A DNA stretch of 64,000 bases from the IMG/VR virus record IMGVR_UViG_3300026484_000157, positions 1-64,000 of that record. One strand, written 5' to 3'. Source of the DNA: a virus. Position numbers and translations under genes: made by a program. The notes below the pieces were generated by a model. That model saw only the letters and a list, made by a program, of their open reading frames with translations, was not told where the DNA came from and did not search any database. This document shows, piece by piece, positions 54,174 through 62,767 of this stretch (positions within the stretch are counted from its first letter, which is position 1; each line of letters starts with the position of its first letter).

Positions 54174-54763
54174 TGCTTATAAGATATTTCCCAGAACTAT
54201 TAATGGTACAATATGAACCAAATAGAGAAGAAGACACAACTGCCAAACCATTTATTCCAACATTTACGGTTGAGGATATAGCAGTTGATGACGAACATGC
54301 CTATGCTAAAGTCTTTGGTAACATTGACGATTTTAAATCTATGAATGCAGATTATGAGGAAATTGACTCAATCCCAGACTCAACTACCTACCTGACTGAT
54401 CCAAAGTTTGGATTACCTTCTGATATGAACACATTCTTCAAACTAAGAACAAGAGAAAGAATAACATCAGAAGTAGGTGATGAATGGGATTTGATTGCAG
54501 ATATATCAAAAAGATTAACTATGTCTGAGAGATTAATCACTTTATTGGCTCTTGAACTTATAAATAACTTGCCTGATCAAGTACCAGAAACTAAGAATAA
54601 ATATCAAGCACTATTGGAACAATATAGAATGGTACTGCTTAATTCTCAAGAATTAGACATAGCCGATCTAGAAAACCCAATTCAACTGTTTTCGAAATTA
54701 CTAGATAGATCGATCAAGATTACTAATATAGTAAAAGAAGATTATTTAAAATTCAAGGAATAA
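54173..54763 (+). CDS. Unrecognised structural protein
   Basis: 196 residues, acidic, with a helical C-terminal half (ERLITLLALELINNLPDQVPE). Coupled to the adhesin by TAATG. Probably virion-associated by position; no motif. Confidence 0.45.
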   Translation: MLIRYFPELLMVQYEPNREEDTTAKPFIPTFTVEDIAVDDEHAYAKVFGNIDDFKSMNADYEEIDSIPDSTTYLTDPKFGLPSDMNTFFKLRTRERITSEVGDEWDLIADISKRLTMSERLITLLALELINNLPDQVPETKNKYQALLEQYRMVLLNSQELDIADLENPIQLFSKLLDRSIKITNIVKEDYLKFKE

Positions 54764-54767
54764 ACTC

Positions 54768-55226
54768 ATGTACACATTTGGAACAAGATCAAAAAAACAA
54801 TATAACACACTTCATCCTGATTTACAGCTAATTTTAGATGAATCAATCAAGATTTATGATTATTCTATTCTTCAAGGACTAAGAACAGAAGCTGAACAAA
54901 AAGAGATGTTTAAGACTGGTCGCTCAAAATTAGATGGTGTGACAAGAAAAAGTAAGCATCAAGGTGTGGAACACAATGGCAAGACTGTCTCAATGGCTGT
55001 AGATTTGATGCCTTATAAAAGAGGAACTAATGCTTTCAGTGGCAGAATAAAAGACAAGAATCGATTTTATTTCATGATGGGTATAATGAGATCGATTAGT
55101 GAGAGATTACTGGCAGAAGGTAAGATTACTCATAGATTAAGATTTGGTCTAGACTGGGACGGTGATGACATTTTTGAAGATCAATCATTTGATGATCTAC
55201 CACATATGGAATTAATAAAGGCATAA
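54768..55226 (+). CDS. Endolysin, L-alanyl-D-glutamate peptidase (M15 family)
   Basis: 152 residues. Zinc ligands are H64 (KSKHQGVEHNG), D79 (SMAVDLMPY) and H146 (DDLPHMEL), the M15 pattern shared by T5 endolysin and VanY. It cuts the peptide stem of Gram-negative peptidoglycan. No signal peptide, so it needs a holin (candidate at 60629). Unusually, it lies among fibre genes, about 5.9 kb from the holin-spanin block. Confidence 0.9.
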   Translation: MYTFGTRSKKQYNTLHPDLQLILDESIKIYDYSILQGLRTEAEQKEMFKTGRSKLDGVTRKSKHQGVEHNGKTVSMAVDLMPYKRGTNAFSGRIKDKNRFYFMMGIMRSISERLLAEGKITHRLRFGLDWDGDDIFEDQSFDDLPHMELIKA

Positions 55227-55227
55227 T

Positions 55228-55758
55228 ATGTTAGATAAAGAAACACTTCCTGATACTATGACTCTACAAAAGCACAATGCACAATTTGTTGTGTTAGATA
55301 AAGATAGATTAATTGAATTATTAAAGGGTTCAAATAATGTTGCAGATGCTATCGATCGCATTGATAAGATATTAGTACCAGTTACAAAATTCAGAGATGG
55401 TCTTACTACAAAAGAAGATAAGACCAATTTAGATTATTTAGTTTCAAATGCATCAGATAAAATGTATGTATATAGTACTGAAGCTACAGGAATACAATAT
55501 CCAATCACTAAAATAAAGGTTAATACGAAAGAAGGTATTAAATTAGATATTAATGGAGATGAAGCAACTATATCAATAGAAGATTATCTAAGAAAAATAA
55601 TAACTGAAAATGGTGTGATAACTATAAACGATACTAATAAGGTAACTATTACTGATACAGATACTGTGAAGGCGATAGTTAGTGATGATGGATCATTAAG
55701 TTTTGATGCATCTGATTTAGAAAAGAGGGCATTTGAATACTCTCTCATTTTTAGTTAG
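55228..55758 (+). CDS. Structural protein in the fibre region
   Basis: 176 residues. Helical start, then beta pattern (ITINDTNKVTITDTDTVKAI), ending AFEYSLIF. Starts one base after the endolysin stop. Likely virion part; unknown fold. Confidence 0.45.
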   Translation: MLDKETLPDTMTLQKHNAQFVVLDKDRLIELLKGSNNVADAIDRIDKILVPVTKFRDGLTTKEDKTNLDYLVSNASDKMYVYSTEATGIQYPITKIKVNTKEGIKLDINGDEATISIEDYLRKIITENGVITINDTNKVTITDTDTVKAIVSDDGSLSFDASDLEKRAFEYSLIFS

Positions 55759-55766
55759 GAAAAATT

Positions 55767-56078
55767 ATGGCATTGAAAAATTATACTAAAATAACAGAGT
55801 CACCAAATGAAGAATTTAAAATAATAGAGAATGCAAAATCTTGCATTGCAATCAATATGATAATTCATAATGGAAATACAACAGCAAATCCAATTATAAA
55901 AGTTGCTCTCACTGATGCAAAAGGAGATACTAAGTGTATTCTAATAAATCAGAATATTGATGCAAAAGAGACAATATTCCTAGAAAATTTCAAATTATTC
56001 TTGAATGATGGGGAAAATCTAACGGTTTCATCATCTATATCAAACATTCACTTCTTGGTTTCTTGCAAGGAAGAATAA
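55767..56078 (+). CDS. Small beta-rich virion protein candidate
   Basis: 103 residues, opening MALKNYTKITESPNEEFKIIENAKSC, beta strands throughout, similar in style to the first domain of the 48406 gene product. Overlaps the next gene by one base. Confidence 0.45.
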   Translation: MALKNYTKITESPNEEFKIIENAKSCIAINMIIHNGNTTANPIIKVALTDAKGDTKCILINQNIDAKETIFLENFKLFLNDGENLTVSSSISNIHFLVSCKEE

Positions 56079-56284
56079 TGATAAAATTATCAACTAGAAC
56101 TAAATCAATATCACTAAAAAACATAGATAGTCAAAATATAACAGTAGTTTCATCAGGTGTAGCTCACTTTGATGAAACTATGGAGACTACAACTGAAAAT
56201 TTATCAAAACCTACAATCCAATTAAATAACAAAATACTTCAAATCTTAAACTTCCTACAAAAATCTGGTTTCAACTTAAAATAG
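56078..56284 (+). CDS. Small protein before the fibre gene
   Basis: 68 residues from ATG 56078, coupled to the previous stop (TAATG) behind AAGGAAGAA. A longer frame from 56063 lacks support. Unknown. The following 90-base gap holds a short hairpin (GCAAC 56328-56332 with GTTGC 56340-56344) and a 12-codon frame, neither convincing. Confidence 0.5.
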   Translation: MIKLSTRTKSISLKNIDSQNITVVSSGVAHFDETMETTTENLSKPTIQLNNKILQILNFLQKSGFNLK

Positions 56285-56374
56285 TGTTTTTATTGTAGCC
56301 AGACCACAGGATTATCCTAGTACGATGGCAACTAATAGAGTTGCAAAACCAAAAATTATATAAAGGAGCCACCC

Positions 56375-57493
56375 ATGGCAACAATCGAAGAATTAGAAAC
56401 AGTACACACTGAGGAGTTATCGCCAATAACAGTTGTTAGTGCAGGAGATATCGTAGCACCAGCACCGCTTGATATCAGTAATGTAGATGTTACAAGTAAA
56501 TTTACTGCAAAAACAGTTAATGCAGGAGCAATCTCAGCATTTAGTTTAGCTACTCCAGATGAAGTTACTTATGATAAAATTTCTACTGATGAAGAAGTTA
56601 CAAATGAAACACTTAACAGAACTGCTGAAACTTTGGCACAATCAGTTAATGAGAAACTTGGTGCATGGTCAGGTGTAGTATCTACATCAGTTAACGGTTT
56701 AAGAGATGAGACAGATTCTGCAATTACTACATTAGTTGGTAATATCAATGCACAATTAACTCAATTAAAAGCTGAAGGTGATTCACAAGTTGAAGATATT
56801 AATGTACAAATTGATGCATTAATTGACGACATGAACAGCCAAATGCAAGTCATCAGAGTTAAAAATGGTGAGCAATCAGCATTAACAGCAGCAAAACTGA
56901 ATGAAGTATCTGGTCAACTTTCTGTTAATATTGAAAAAGTTAAAAACATAGCAGATAATGCACAATTAAAAATTGCAGCACTAGATGATGTTTACAAAAC
57001 TGATGCTGAAGCAGCAGCAAGAATTCAAGCAGTAAATGATCTTATCACATCTCTTAATGGTGCAGATCTGGACTTCATCCAAGCGGTTGATGGTGCGATT
57101 GATGAGCTTAATGCAATCAGCAGAATACAAGCTAAATCAGTTGTTATGAATTCATCAACTGGTGTTTATAACTTCAACACAGCAAATGAAGGTTTCGGTG
57201 AGTTCTTAGCAGCAACTGATTATGAAGTTTCTGTAGAAGTTATTGACAATGACAGAGTTGAATCAACAGTTGTAAACAAAACTGAAAATGGATTTGACAT
57301 TAGTTGTATCTCAAAAGGTGTTCATTTTAGACCACAACCACATGATGGATCAGTTACTCCAGTAACATTATCAGTTACTTTAGTATACCACAAGAGAAAC
57401 CCATTAACATTTAATGTTGATACACTTAACACTTCTTTTGTAACAGATGGTGCAGGTACTGATGAAAATACAGTAGGTGCTGAAGAAGAATAG
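56375..57493 (+). CDS. Fibre-like structural protein, probably abundant
   Basis: 372 residues with a strong ribosome site (AAAGGAGCCACCC) and its own terminator-like hairpin, signs of high expression. N-terminal beta domain, long coiled coil (about 85-250) and a C-terminal beta domain. The VYKTDAEAAARIQAVNDLIT segment (about 208-227) recurs as VYQTDSEAADTINSVNEAWL in the next gene product, so they share a module. Likely a fibre or whisker. Confidence 0.6.
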   Translation: MATIEELETVHTEELSPITVVSAGDIVAPAPLDISNVDVTSKFTAKTVNAGAISAFSLATPDEVTYDKISTDEEVTNETLNRTAETLAQSVNEKLGAWSGVVSTSVNGLRDETDSAITTLVGNINAQLTQLKAEGDSQVEDINVQIDALIDDMNSQMQVIRVKNGEQSALTAAKLNEVSGQLSVNIEKVKNIADNAQLKIAALDDVYKTDAEAAARIQAVNDLITSLNGADLDFIQAVDGAIDELNAISRIQAKSVVMNSSTGVYNFNTANEGFGEFLAATDYEVSVEVIDNDRVESTVVNKTENGFDISCISKGVHFRPQPHDGSVTPVTLSVTLVYHKRNPLTFNVDTLNTSFVTDGAGTDENTVGAEEE

Positions 57494-57532
57494 CATAATT
57501 TAATATCTACCTCTTCGGTAGATATTATGCTA
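57491..57532 (+). terminator. Terminator-like hairpin after the 56375 gene
   Basis: TAGCATAA (57491-57498) pairs with TTATGCTA (57525-57532), and TATCTACC with GGTAGATA, around a TCTTC loop, leaving a 5-base TTTAA bulge. Only a weak T-run follows (TATTCAATTC), so termination may be partial or the hairpin may protect the 3' end. Confidence 0.55.
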
Positions 57533-57560
57533 TTCAATTCAAATAAAAGGAGAAGTAAAC

Positions 57561-58997
57561 ATGGCAATTAAAAATTATGATCAAGCCGTATCAGATGGAG
57601 ATATCTGGGTATGGGAAGCTAATGATATTGCTTCGAATAGTAGATTCAATCAAAATGTAAAATTTGCGACTGATCAACTTAATGAATTTAAAGAATTAGC
57701 AACTACTCAATTTGGGCTAGTTAAAGCTGATGTTACTGCAAACTTAACTAAAATAGAAGGACTCATCAGTAATGTTACTGAGAATCTATCTAAAATAGAG
57801 ACTAAAGTTGCGATAGAAGACTTTAATAATACAATTACTGCTATTAATAACAGTGTTACGGAGATTGTTAAAACTATCAATAATTTAGATTCTGTTTATC
57901 AAACAGATTCGGAAGCAGCAGACACTATAAATTCAGTGAATGAAGCATGGTTAAATGCTGATGGGTCACTTAGTGAAACATTAACAGCATTAGTAAACGA
58001 CAGATATAATAAATCTGAAATTGATGATAAATTGGCTATAAAAGCTAACATCTCAAATGTTTATGATAAAACAACTATGGTTGGTAAACTTTCTGCAAAA
58101 TTAGATGTAGTTGGTGGAGAAATCAAAGGTAGCATAACACCTGATGAAACTAACAGTTATGACTTAGGTAATGACAGTAAAATGTTTAAATCGGTCAATG
58201 CTATTACAGTTAATACAACAACAGTTAATGCAACGACAGTTAATGCTGAAAATCTTTATGATAAGGATGCTACAGATGACATTGCTACTGCTCTTGATAA
58301 TAAAAAAGAAGATAAAGGTGTATCTTATAAAAAAGAAGACACTGATAGGTTAATTTCGGATCTAGATGATCGAAAAGCTAATAAATCTGATATTTATACA
58401 TCTGCAGAAATAGATTCTAAAATGGCAACATCAGCTTATGGTATCAAATACAAATGGGCAGATGCCGATGCAAGAGATAATCAAGCAGGTATGAAACAAG
58501 ATGAGCAAGGTGTTCAATCTGACACTAGAACAGTTTATAAATATAATGATGGTGCTTGGGAAGAATTCTATAAATTAGATGGTGTCCACAATCATGATGA
58601 TAAATATTATACTAAACCTCAATCTGATTCATTGTTAGATGGGAAAGCCGATAAATCAAAAACATTCACTAAAACTGAAGTTACTGATAAATTAGGTAGT
58701 AAAGTTGATAAAATATCTGGTAAAGGTCTTTCTACTAACGATTTTACTGATGAACACAAAACAGCATTAGATGACTGGATTAATGGTGATACAAATTTCG
58801 ATTTAACACCTGCAACAGTTGACAAACTCGGTGGTGTTAAGCCTGATGGTGCAGTTTCTACACAAGCAGATGAGAATGGTGTTATTAGTGTTACAGGTTA
58901 CAATGACTTAATTGACAATGTAGCTAAGTTAACAAGTATAGTAGCAACTCAAAATGCAACAATTTCAAAACTATGTACAAGTGTATTTAGTGACTAA
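57561..58997 (+). CDS. Tail fibre protein with phage-fibre repeats
   Basis: 478 residues. Helical N-terminus, DYDLGNDSK-like loops, then repeats of the phage fibre type (HNHDDKYYTKPQSDSLLDG, KADKSKTFTKTEVTDKLGS). No intramolecular chaperone is obvious, only a coiled coil at the end (NVAKLTSIVATQNATISKL). Trimeric receptor-binding fibre likely. Shares the VY-TD-EAA module with the preceding protein. Confidence 0.7.
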   Translation: MAIKNYDQAVSDGDIWVWEANDIASNSRFNQNVKFATDQLNEFKELATTQFGLVKADVTANLTKIEGLISNVTENLSKIETKVAIEDFNNTITAINNSVTEIVKTINNLDSVYQTDSEAADTINSVNEAWLNADGSLSETLTALVNDRYNKSEIDDKLAIKANISNVYDKTTMVGKLSAKLDVVGGEIKGSITPDETNSYDLGNDSKMFKSVNAITVNTTTVNATTVNAENLYDKDATDDIATALDNKKEDKGVSYKKEDTDRLISDLDDRKANKSDIYTSAEIDSKMATSAYGIKYKWADADARDNQAGMKQDEQGVQSDTRTVYKYNDGAWEEFYKLDGVHNHDDKYYTKPQSDSLLDGKADKSKTFTKTEVTDKLGSKVDKISGKGLSTNDFTDEHKTALDDWINGDTNFDLTPATVDKLGGVKPDGAVSTQADENGVISVTGYNDLIDNVAKLTSIVATQNATISKLCTSVFSD

Positions 58998-59014
58998 TTA
59001 AGGATGGTAAGGTA

Positions 59015-59566
59015 ATGATATACGGTAAAGGTAGATATCAAAAGACTAGAAAAGATCTAATAAATCATAAAGTGGTTAATACTAAGGTAGAAACTAGAGC
59101 CGTAGAGTCATTATCTCCAACCCAATTAGATAGTTCAGGTAAATTATTATTAAGTATAAAATCAAACTGGGATGCTAAAAGAAGTCCTACTCCTTTTGAT
59201 AACTATTCGGATGGATATTCAGAAGGCTCTTTTTGGTTGAATAAGCTAGATGGATCACAATACACTTGTATTGAGACAAATAAGTTTCAAACAAAATGGG
59301 TGTTGATAAATTCTGCTTCAAGTGGAAGAGAAATTAGATCAGAAGCATTAGATGTTATACTTAATAATGAAGATATGATATTTGAAATTAATATTGACAA
59401 AATACCAAAAATTTCATCGGTATTAGAAATTAGAATAATAAACACAGTATCAATCATAAGAGGATGGCAATTAGATTTGGAACAAAGACTAATATATTTG
59501 CCATATAATAAAGAGGTTGAAAAATATATACTAGAAAACAAGGTGGAATTAATTTATGAAACATAA
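59015..59566 (+). CDS. Virion protein candidate after the fibre
   Basis: 183 residues. The middle segment SDGYSEGSFWLNKLDGSQYTC is the kind of short carbohydrate-binding/tail-spike loop found in fibre tips. Basic N-terminus. Unknown otherwise. RBS AAGGATGGTAAGGTA. Confidence 0.45.
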   Translation: MIYGKGRYQKTRKDLINHKVVNTKVETRAVESLSPTQLDSSGKLLLSIKSNWDAKRSPTPFDNYSDGYSEGSFWLNKLDGSQYTCIETNKFQTKWVLINSASSGREIRSEALDVILNNEDMIFEINIDKIPKISSVLEIRIINTVSIIRGWQLDLEQRLIYLPYNKEVEKYILENKVELIYET

Positions 59567-59621
59567 TATAACAATTGAAATATTTGTAGATTTTGAAATC
59601 ACAATTGAATTGGTGGTATAA
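59556..59621 (+). CDS. Possible 21-codon small protein
   Basis: ATG 59556 behind AAGGTGGAATTAATTT encodes MKHNITIEIFVDFEITIELVV, ending two bases before the next gene. It overlaps the previous stop. May only couple translation between the two neighbours. Confidence 0.3.
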   Translation: MKHNITIEIFVDFEITIELVV

Positions 59622-59623
59622 TA

Positions 59624-60010
59624 ATGGCATCTTTTAACTATAAAATCAAGGGAAAGATTACAATTTCTCAAGGTGGTGGAATTAAAATTAATCTACCACT
59701 AAAAAACATGGATGGGACTCCATTATTGGCAGATGATCTATTTGGCAAATTCTCAATAAGAAATATAAAGGAGATGGGAAAATTAGATTCTGAAGCATTA
59801 ATATATGGTGCAACTCCAATTGAATATAATGATGACATTAATATGAACAAGGCAATCATTCATTTAGAGCCAGAGAAGACTAAAGATCTAGTACCTTCAA
59901 AGAAACCATATATTTTAACATTTCAAATTTCATCTAAAAATCAACAATTAAGTAGAGAGTTTTATTTTGAACTTTCAGTAACACCAAATGGAATATATTC
60001 CATATACTAA
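59624..60010 (+). CDS. Small structural protein
   Basis: 128 residues, beta-rich (GKITISQGGGIKINLPLKNMDG), with an end ELSVTPNGIYSIY. Follows a weak GGTGG site. Probably virion-associated. No family. Confidence 0.45.
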   Translation: MASFNYKIKGKITISQGGGIKINLPLKNMDGTPLLADDLFGKFSIRNIKEMGKLDSEALIYGATPIEYNDDINMNKAIIHLEPEKTKDLVPSKKPYILTFQISSKNQQLSREFYFELSVTPNGIYSIY

Positions 60011-60019
60011 GGAGAAAAA

Positions 60020-60613
60020 ATGTACTTACTAAACACAGCAGACTATGTTGAGATGGATACAAAATATCCAGTAGTTTTCAGATTATCTGAAGATGCACTA
60101 GGTCTTAAAAATTGGGGAGCTACTCTATACGATATAGATAGTGGGACAACAACAGTTGTTCAAGATGTTGAATCAGTTGAGGTTGCACCATATGTTGCAG
60201 TTGCTAAACTAGATGGATATCACCCAGCAGGAACTTCAAAATTTAAACTTGACGATGTAGGACAGATAGCAACTGGAAACACTATCAGAATTGCAAATTC
60301 TATATTCAATATATTATCAGTTGAGTCAGAAGATAACTTAATAACTGTAGATAGAAGACTATCAGCAGACTTAAACCCAACAGATGATGATCCAGTTACA
60401 ATTTTACATGCAACTATTCCATCACTAATCGGTGTATATAAAATTTCTGCTTTAGCAACTGAAATTGGTAGATTCATTTTAACTATTAACAATTCTGATA
60501 ATAGTGGTCTTGTTAATCCAATCGATAATGTTATTGAAGTTGTACCTACTCTTGATTCAACTGTTGGGCAAAATGGTAGATTGAATCCAATATCTAATGG
60601 ATCAATAACTTAA
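60020..60613 (+). CDS. Structural beta-domain protein
   Basis: 197 residues. Has a hedgehog-like repetitive strand pattern and a C-terminal ISNGSIT. Possibly tail- or head-decorating. RBS AAGGAGAAAAA. Unknown. Confidence 0.45.
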   Translation: MYLLNTADYVEMDTKYPVVFRLSEDALGLKNWGATLYDIDSGTTTVVQDVESVEVAPYVAVAKLDGYHPAGTSKFKLDDVGQIATGNTIRIANSIFNILSVESEDNLITVDRRLSADLNPTDDDPVTILHATIPSLIGVYKISALATEIGRFILTINNSDNSGLVNPIDNVIEVVPTLDSTVGQNGRLNPISNGSIT

Positions 60614-60628
60614 TCTAAGGAAAAAATT

Positions 60629-60946
60629 ATGACTGAAGAAAAAATAGAAAAGGGAATCAAAGAATACAACGATTGGTGGGCAAAACACAATTTTGGCACA
60701 AGAGTTAGTTTGTTTACCTTTATACTACTTTTAATAATCGTAGTTTTATATCCATTTCTAGCACCAGCAAAAGAGGTGATAGTAGATGGAGTTACAACAT
60801 TAGTAACTAAAGATATAAAACATTATGACTTAATCCTATCGACTGTAACTAATACAGCATTCTGGGGATTTGCAGTAGTAACTGTTGGTGCAAATACATT
60901 AGTGAAATTAGCTGATGCATGGGCTAAAGTGAAATCGGTAAAATAA
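60629..60946 (+). CDS. Two-helix membrane protein, holin candidate
   Basis: 105 residues. Charged, soluble N-terminus (1-23), TM1 about 25-45 (VSLFTFILLLIIVVLYPFLAP) and a second, less hydrophobic TM about 73-92, then a basic tail (KVKSVK). It directly precedes the spanin-like pair, so a holin releasing the endolysin is likely, though the fold is not classified. Confidence 0.6.
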   Translation: MTEEKIEKGIKEYNDWWAKHNFGTRVSLFTFILLLIIVVLYPFLAPAKEVIVDGVTTLVTKDIKHYDLILSTVTNTAFWGFAVVTVGANTLVKLADAWAKVKSVK

Positions 60947-60947
60947 G

Positions 60948-61256
60948 ATGCAAGTTTTTTCAAGCTTAAAAGCTCTTTTTTATGGATTAATAGCTATCGT
61001 TGGTGCATTTGGTATTTTCAAATACAAAAGAGCTGTAACAACTGCTGAAGAGTCTGAAAAAGAGACTCAAGCAGTAAAACAACAAATGCATGTTCAAGAA
61101 GAAGTGCATAAAGATGAAATAGCTACTGTTAAGATGAAAGAAGATATAGCAGTAACCTCAGCAAAAATTGAAAGAGAAATTGATAATGAAGTTAAGACTA
61201 CTATCGAAAAAATTCAATCAACACCCGATAATGAAGAATATGAGATAAAATTATGA
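60948..61256 (+). CDS. Inner-membrane spanin-like protein
   Basis: 102 residues: one N-terminal TM (about 6-25, LKALFYGLIAIVGAFGIFKY) and a long charged coiled coil in the periplasm, the i-spanin (Rz) layout. Overlaps the lipoprotein gene by 4 bases (ATGA), as Rz and Rz1 pairs often do. Confidence 0.6.
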   Translation: MQVFSSLKALFYGLIAIVGAFGIFKYKRAVTTAEESEKETQAVKQQMHVQEEVHKDEIATVKMKEDIAVTSAKIEREIDNEVKTTIEKIQSTPDNEEYEIKL

Positions 61257-61588
61257 TAAAAATACTACTATCAATACTACTAATACTATCAATATCAGGA
61301 TGTACAACTAAAGTTATTGAGCCAGTTTACATAAAAGCGGAATGCCCTAAACTTAAAATTTATGATAATAATGCAACATTTACTCTTGGTAAGGTTTACA
61401 ATTCTAATGGTAAAATTTGCATAAAAAGTTGGGGTACATGTGTTCCTAAGGACAAAATTATAGAATTAGTGAATTATACTTCTTCATTGAAAGAAACAAT
61501 CTTAAAATATGAAAATCAGATCACTAAGTACAATAATTACAAGGGAACACAGAATGGATTTAGGGAAAATATCAACTCATCTAAATGA
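61253..61588 (+). CDS. Outer-membrane spanin-like lipoprotein
   Basis: 111 residues. Signal peptide with lipobox LSISGC (C17). The mature part has EPVYIKAECPKLKIYD and a basic, Lys/Asn-rich C-terminus. Together with the preceding coiled-coil protein it would bridge inner and outer membranes for the last step of lysis. Longer than lambda Rz1. Overlaps the next gene by 35 bases. Confidence 0.6.
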   Translation: MIKILLSILLILSISGCTTKVIEPVYIKAECPKLKIYDNNATFTLGKVYNSNGKICIKSWGTCVPKDKIIELVNYTSSLKETILKYENQITKYNNYKGTQNGFRENINSSK

Positions 61589-62033
61589 ACTAAAAGATAA
61601 CTTAATTTATACCGTTCAGTCATCGGAAAACACTAGCGATTTGTCTTCTCGATTGATTGAACTTACAAAAACTGATCCAGATAATGCTGACATTTACCAA
61701 TTAATAGTACTGGTCAACTCAAATCTAGAAACAGATCATAAATCTTTTAAAGCAATCACTATAAAAATCATAAATGACATGATCACTTCAAAATTAACAA
61801 TTTTACAAACATTAGGAACTATGGATACAAGAGTTAAAACATTAGAATCTAAGATAAAAGCCGAGACTAAAGGTGTTAAAGTTCCTTTTGTAGGAAACCT
61901 AAAGCTCAAAGATTTATGGTTATTTGTGGTTTCATTATTCACAATTTTGGTGCTTTCTTACAAAATTGTACCACAAGAGACTGCAAAAGTAATGGAAGGT
62001 ATAACAACCATATCAAAGAAAGGTGGGAAATAA
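61554..62033 (+). CDS. C-terminally anchored membrane protein
   Basis: 159 residues from ATG 61554 (AAGGGAACACAGA upstream); a frame from 61509 would run deep into the lipoprotein gene. Helical soluble domain (1-115), then a TM LWLFVVSLFTILVLSY (about 127-142), then a short Lys-rich tail. It sits between spanins and the receiver gene and shares one base with the latter. Unknown; a lysis regulator or a link between membrane and receiver is possible. Confidence 0.55.
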   Translation: MDLGKISTHLNELKDNLIYTVQSSENTSDLSSRLIELTKTDPDNADIYQLIVLVNSNLETDHKSFKAITIKIINDMITSKLTILQTLGTMDTRVKTLESKIKAETKGVKVPFVGNLKLKDLWLFVVSLFTILVLSYKIVPQETAKVMEGITTISKKGGK

Positions 62034-62767
62034 TGCTAAATAAACTATTTCGGCTATTTAAATCAAAAAATAAACCAGAAGATTCTATTGAGGAAACTTC
62101 AAGTATAAACTTTAGTAATTATATGTCACCCAAAGATCTTAGACAAAACTATGAGGTATTAGCAAAAATACCTGAATTGGTTATGCCAAAAAATTCAAAG
62201 CCAAATATATTGTTAATGGATGATAACATAGGTACTGTATCTTTTTTAAAAGATGACTTAGAATCATATCATTACCTCGCTCAAAGAATAAGAACTAATA
62301 ATCTATCAGATATGTCAGTTAGATTATATAATGTATATAAAGATCTAACTGATAAAGAGATTAATTTCTTAATGAATTTCGATTTATCAAAATATAATAT
62401 CATTGAGGCAACAGGAGATATGGCAGGTTTCTCTGTTGAAAATGCAATCAAAAATGGGGCACATTTTGATATTGCAGTATTGGATATTATTTTAGGTGGA
62501 TATAAAATATCTAAAAGTGAGAACATAATATATGATGGAATTGATATTTATAAAATGCTCATAGAATCTAACCCAAAAATAATAATCAAATTTTACACTG
62601 GTTGTGTTCTCTCAAAATATAGCTATGAATCAATTAAATTCGACAAAATTTTTGGTGATGATATTAATAATTATGCAATTATTAAAGATGAAGACTTCAA
62701 ATTCAGAAGAAAACAACTATTAAAAATACTAATTAAATCGGAAAAGCTGATAAATGAAAGCAATTAA
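62033..62767 (+). CDS. Response-regulator receiver protein without output domain
   Basis: 244 residues from ATG 62033 (overlap TAATG). A CheY-like receiver: acidic pair D63/D64 (NILLMDDN), phosphoacceptor D151 (FDIAVLDIILGG), Thr189 (KFYTG) and Lys205 (FDKIF). The gap between the acidic pair and D151 is 87 residues, against about 44 in CheY, so an insertion of some 40 residues lies there. Residues 1-55 are a charged extension. No DNA-binding output domain follows. It overlaps the kinase gene by 14 bases. Confidence 0.72.
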   Translation: MLNKLFRLFKSKNKPEDSIEETSSINFSNYMSPKDLRQNYEVLAKIPELVMPKNSKPNILLMDDNIGTVSFLKDDLESYHYLAQRIRTNNLSDMSVRLYNVYKDLTDKEINFLMNFDLSKYNIIEATGDMAGFSVENAIKNGAHFDIAVLDIILGGYKISKSENIIYDGIDIYKMLIESNPKIIIKFYTGCVLSKYSYESIKFDKIFGDDINNYAIIKDEDFKFRRKQLLKILIKSEKLINESN

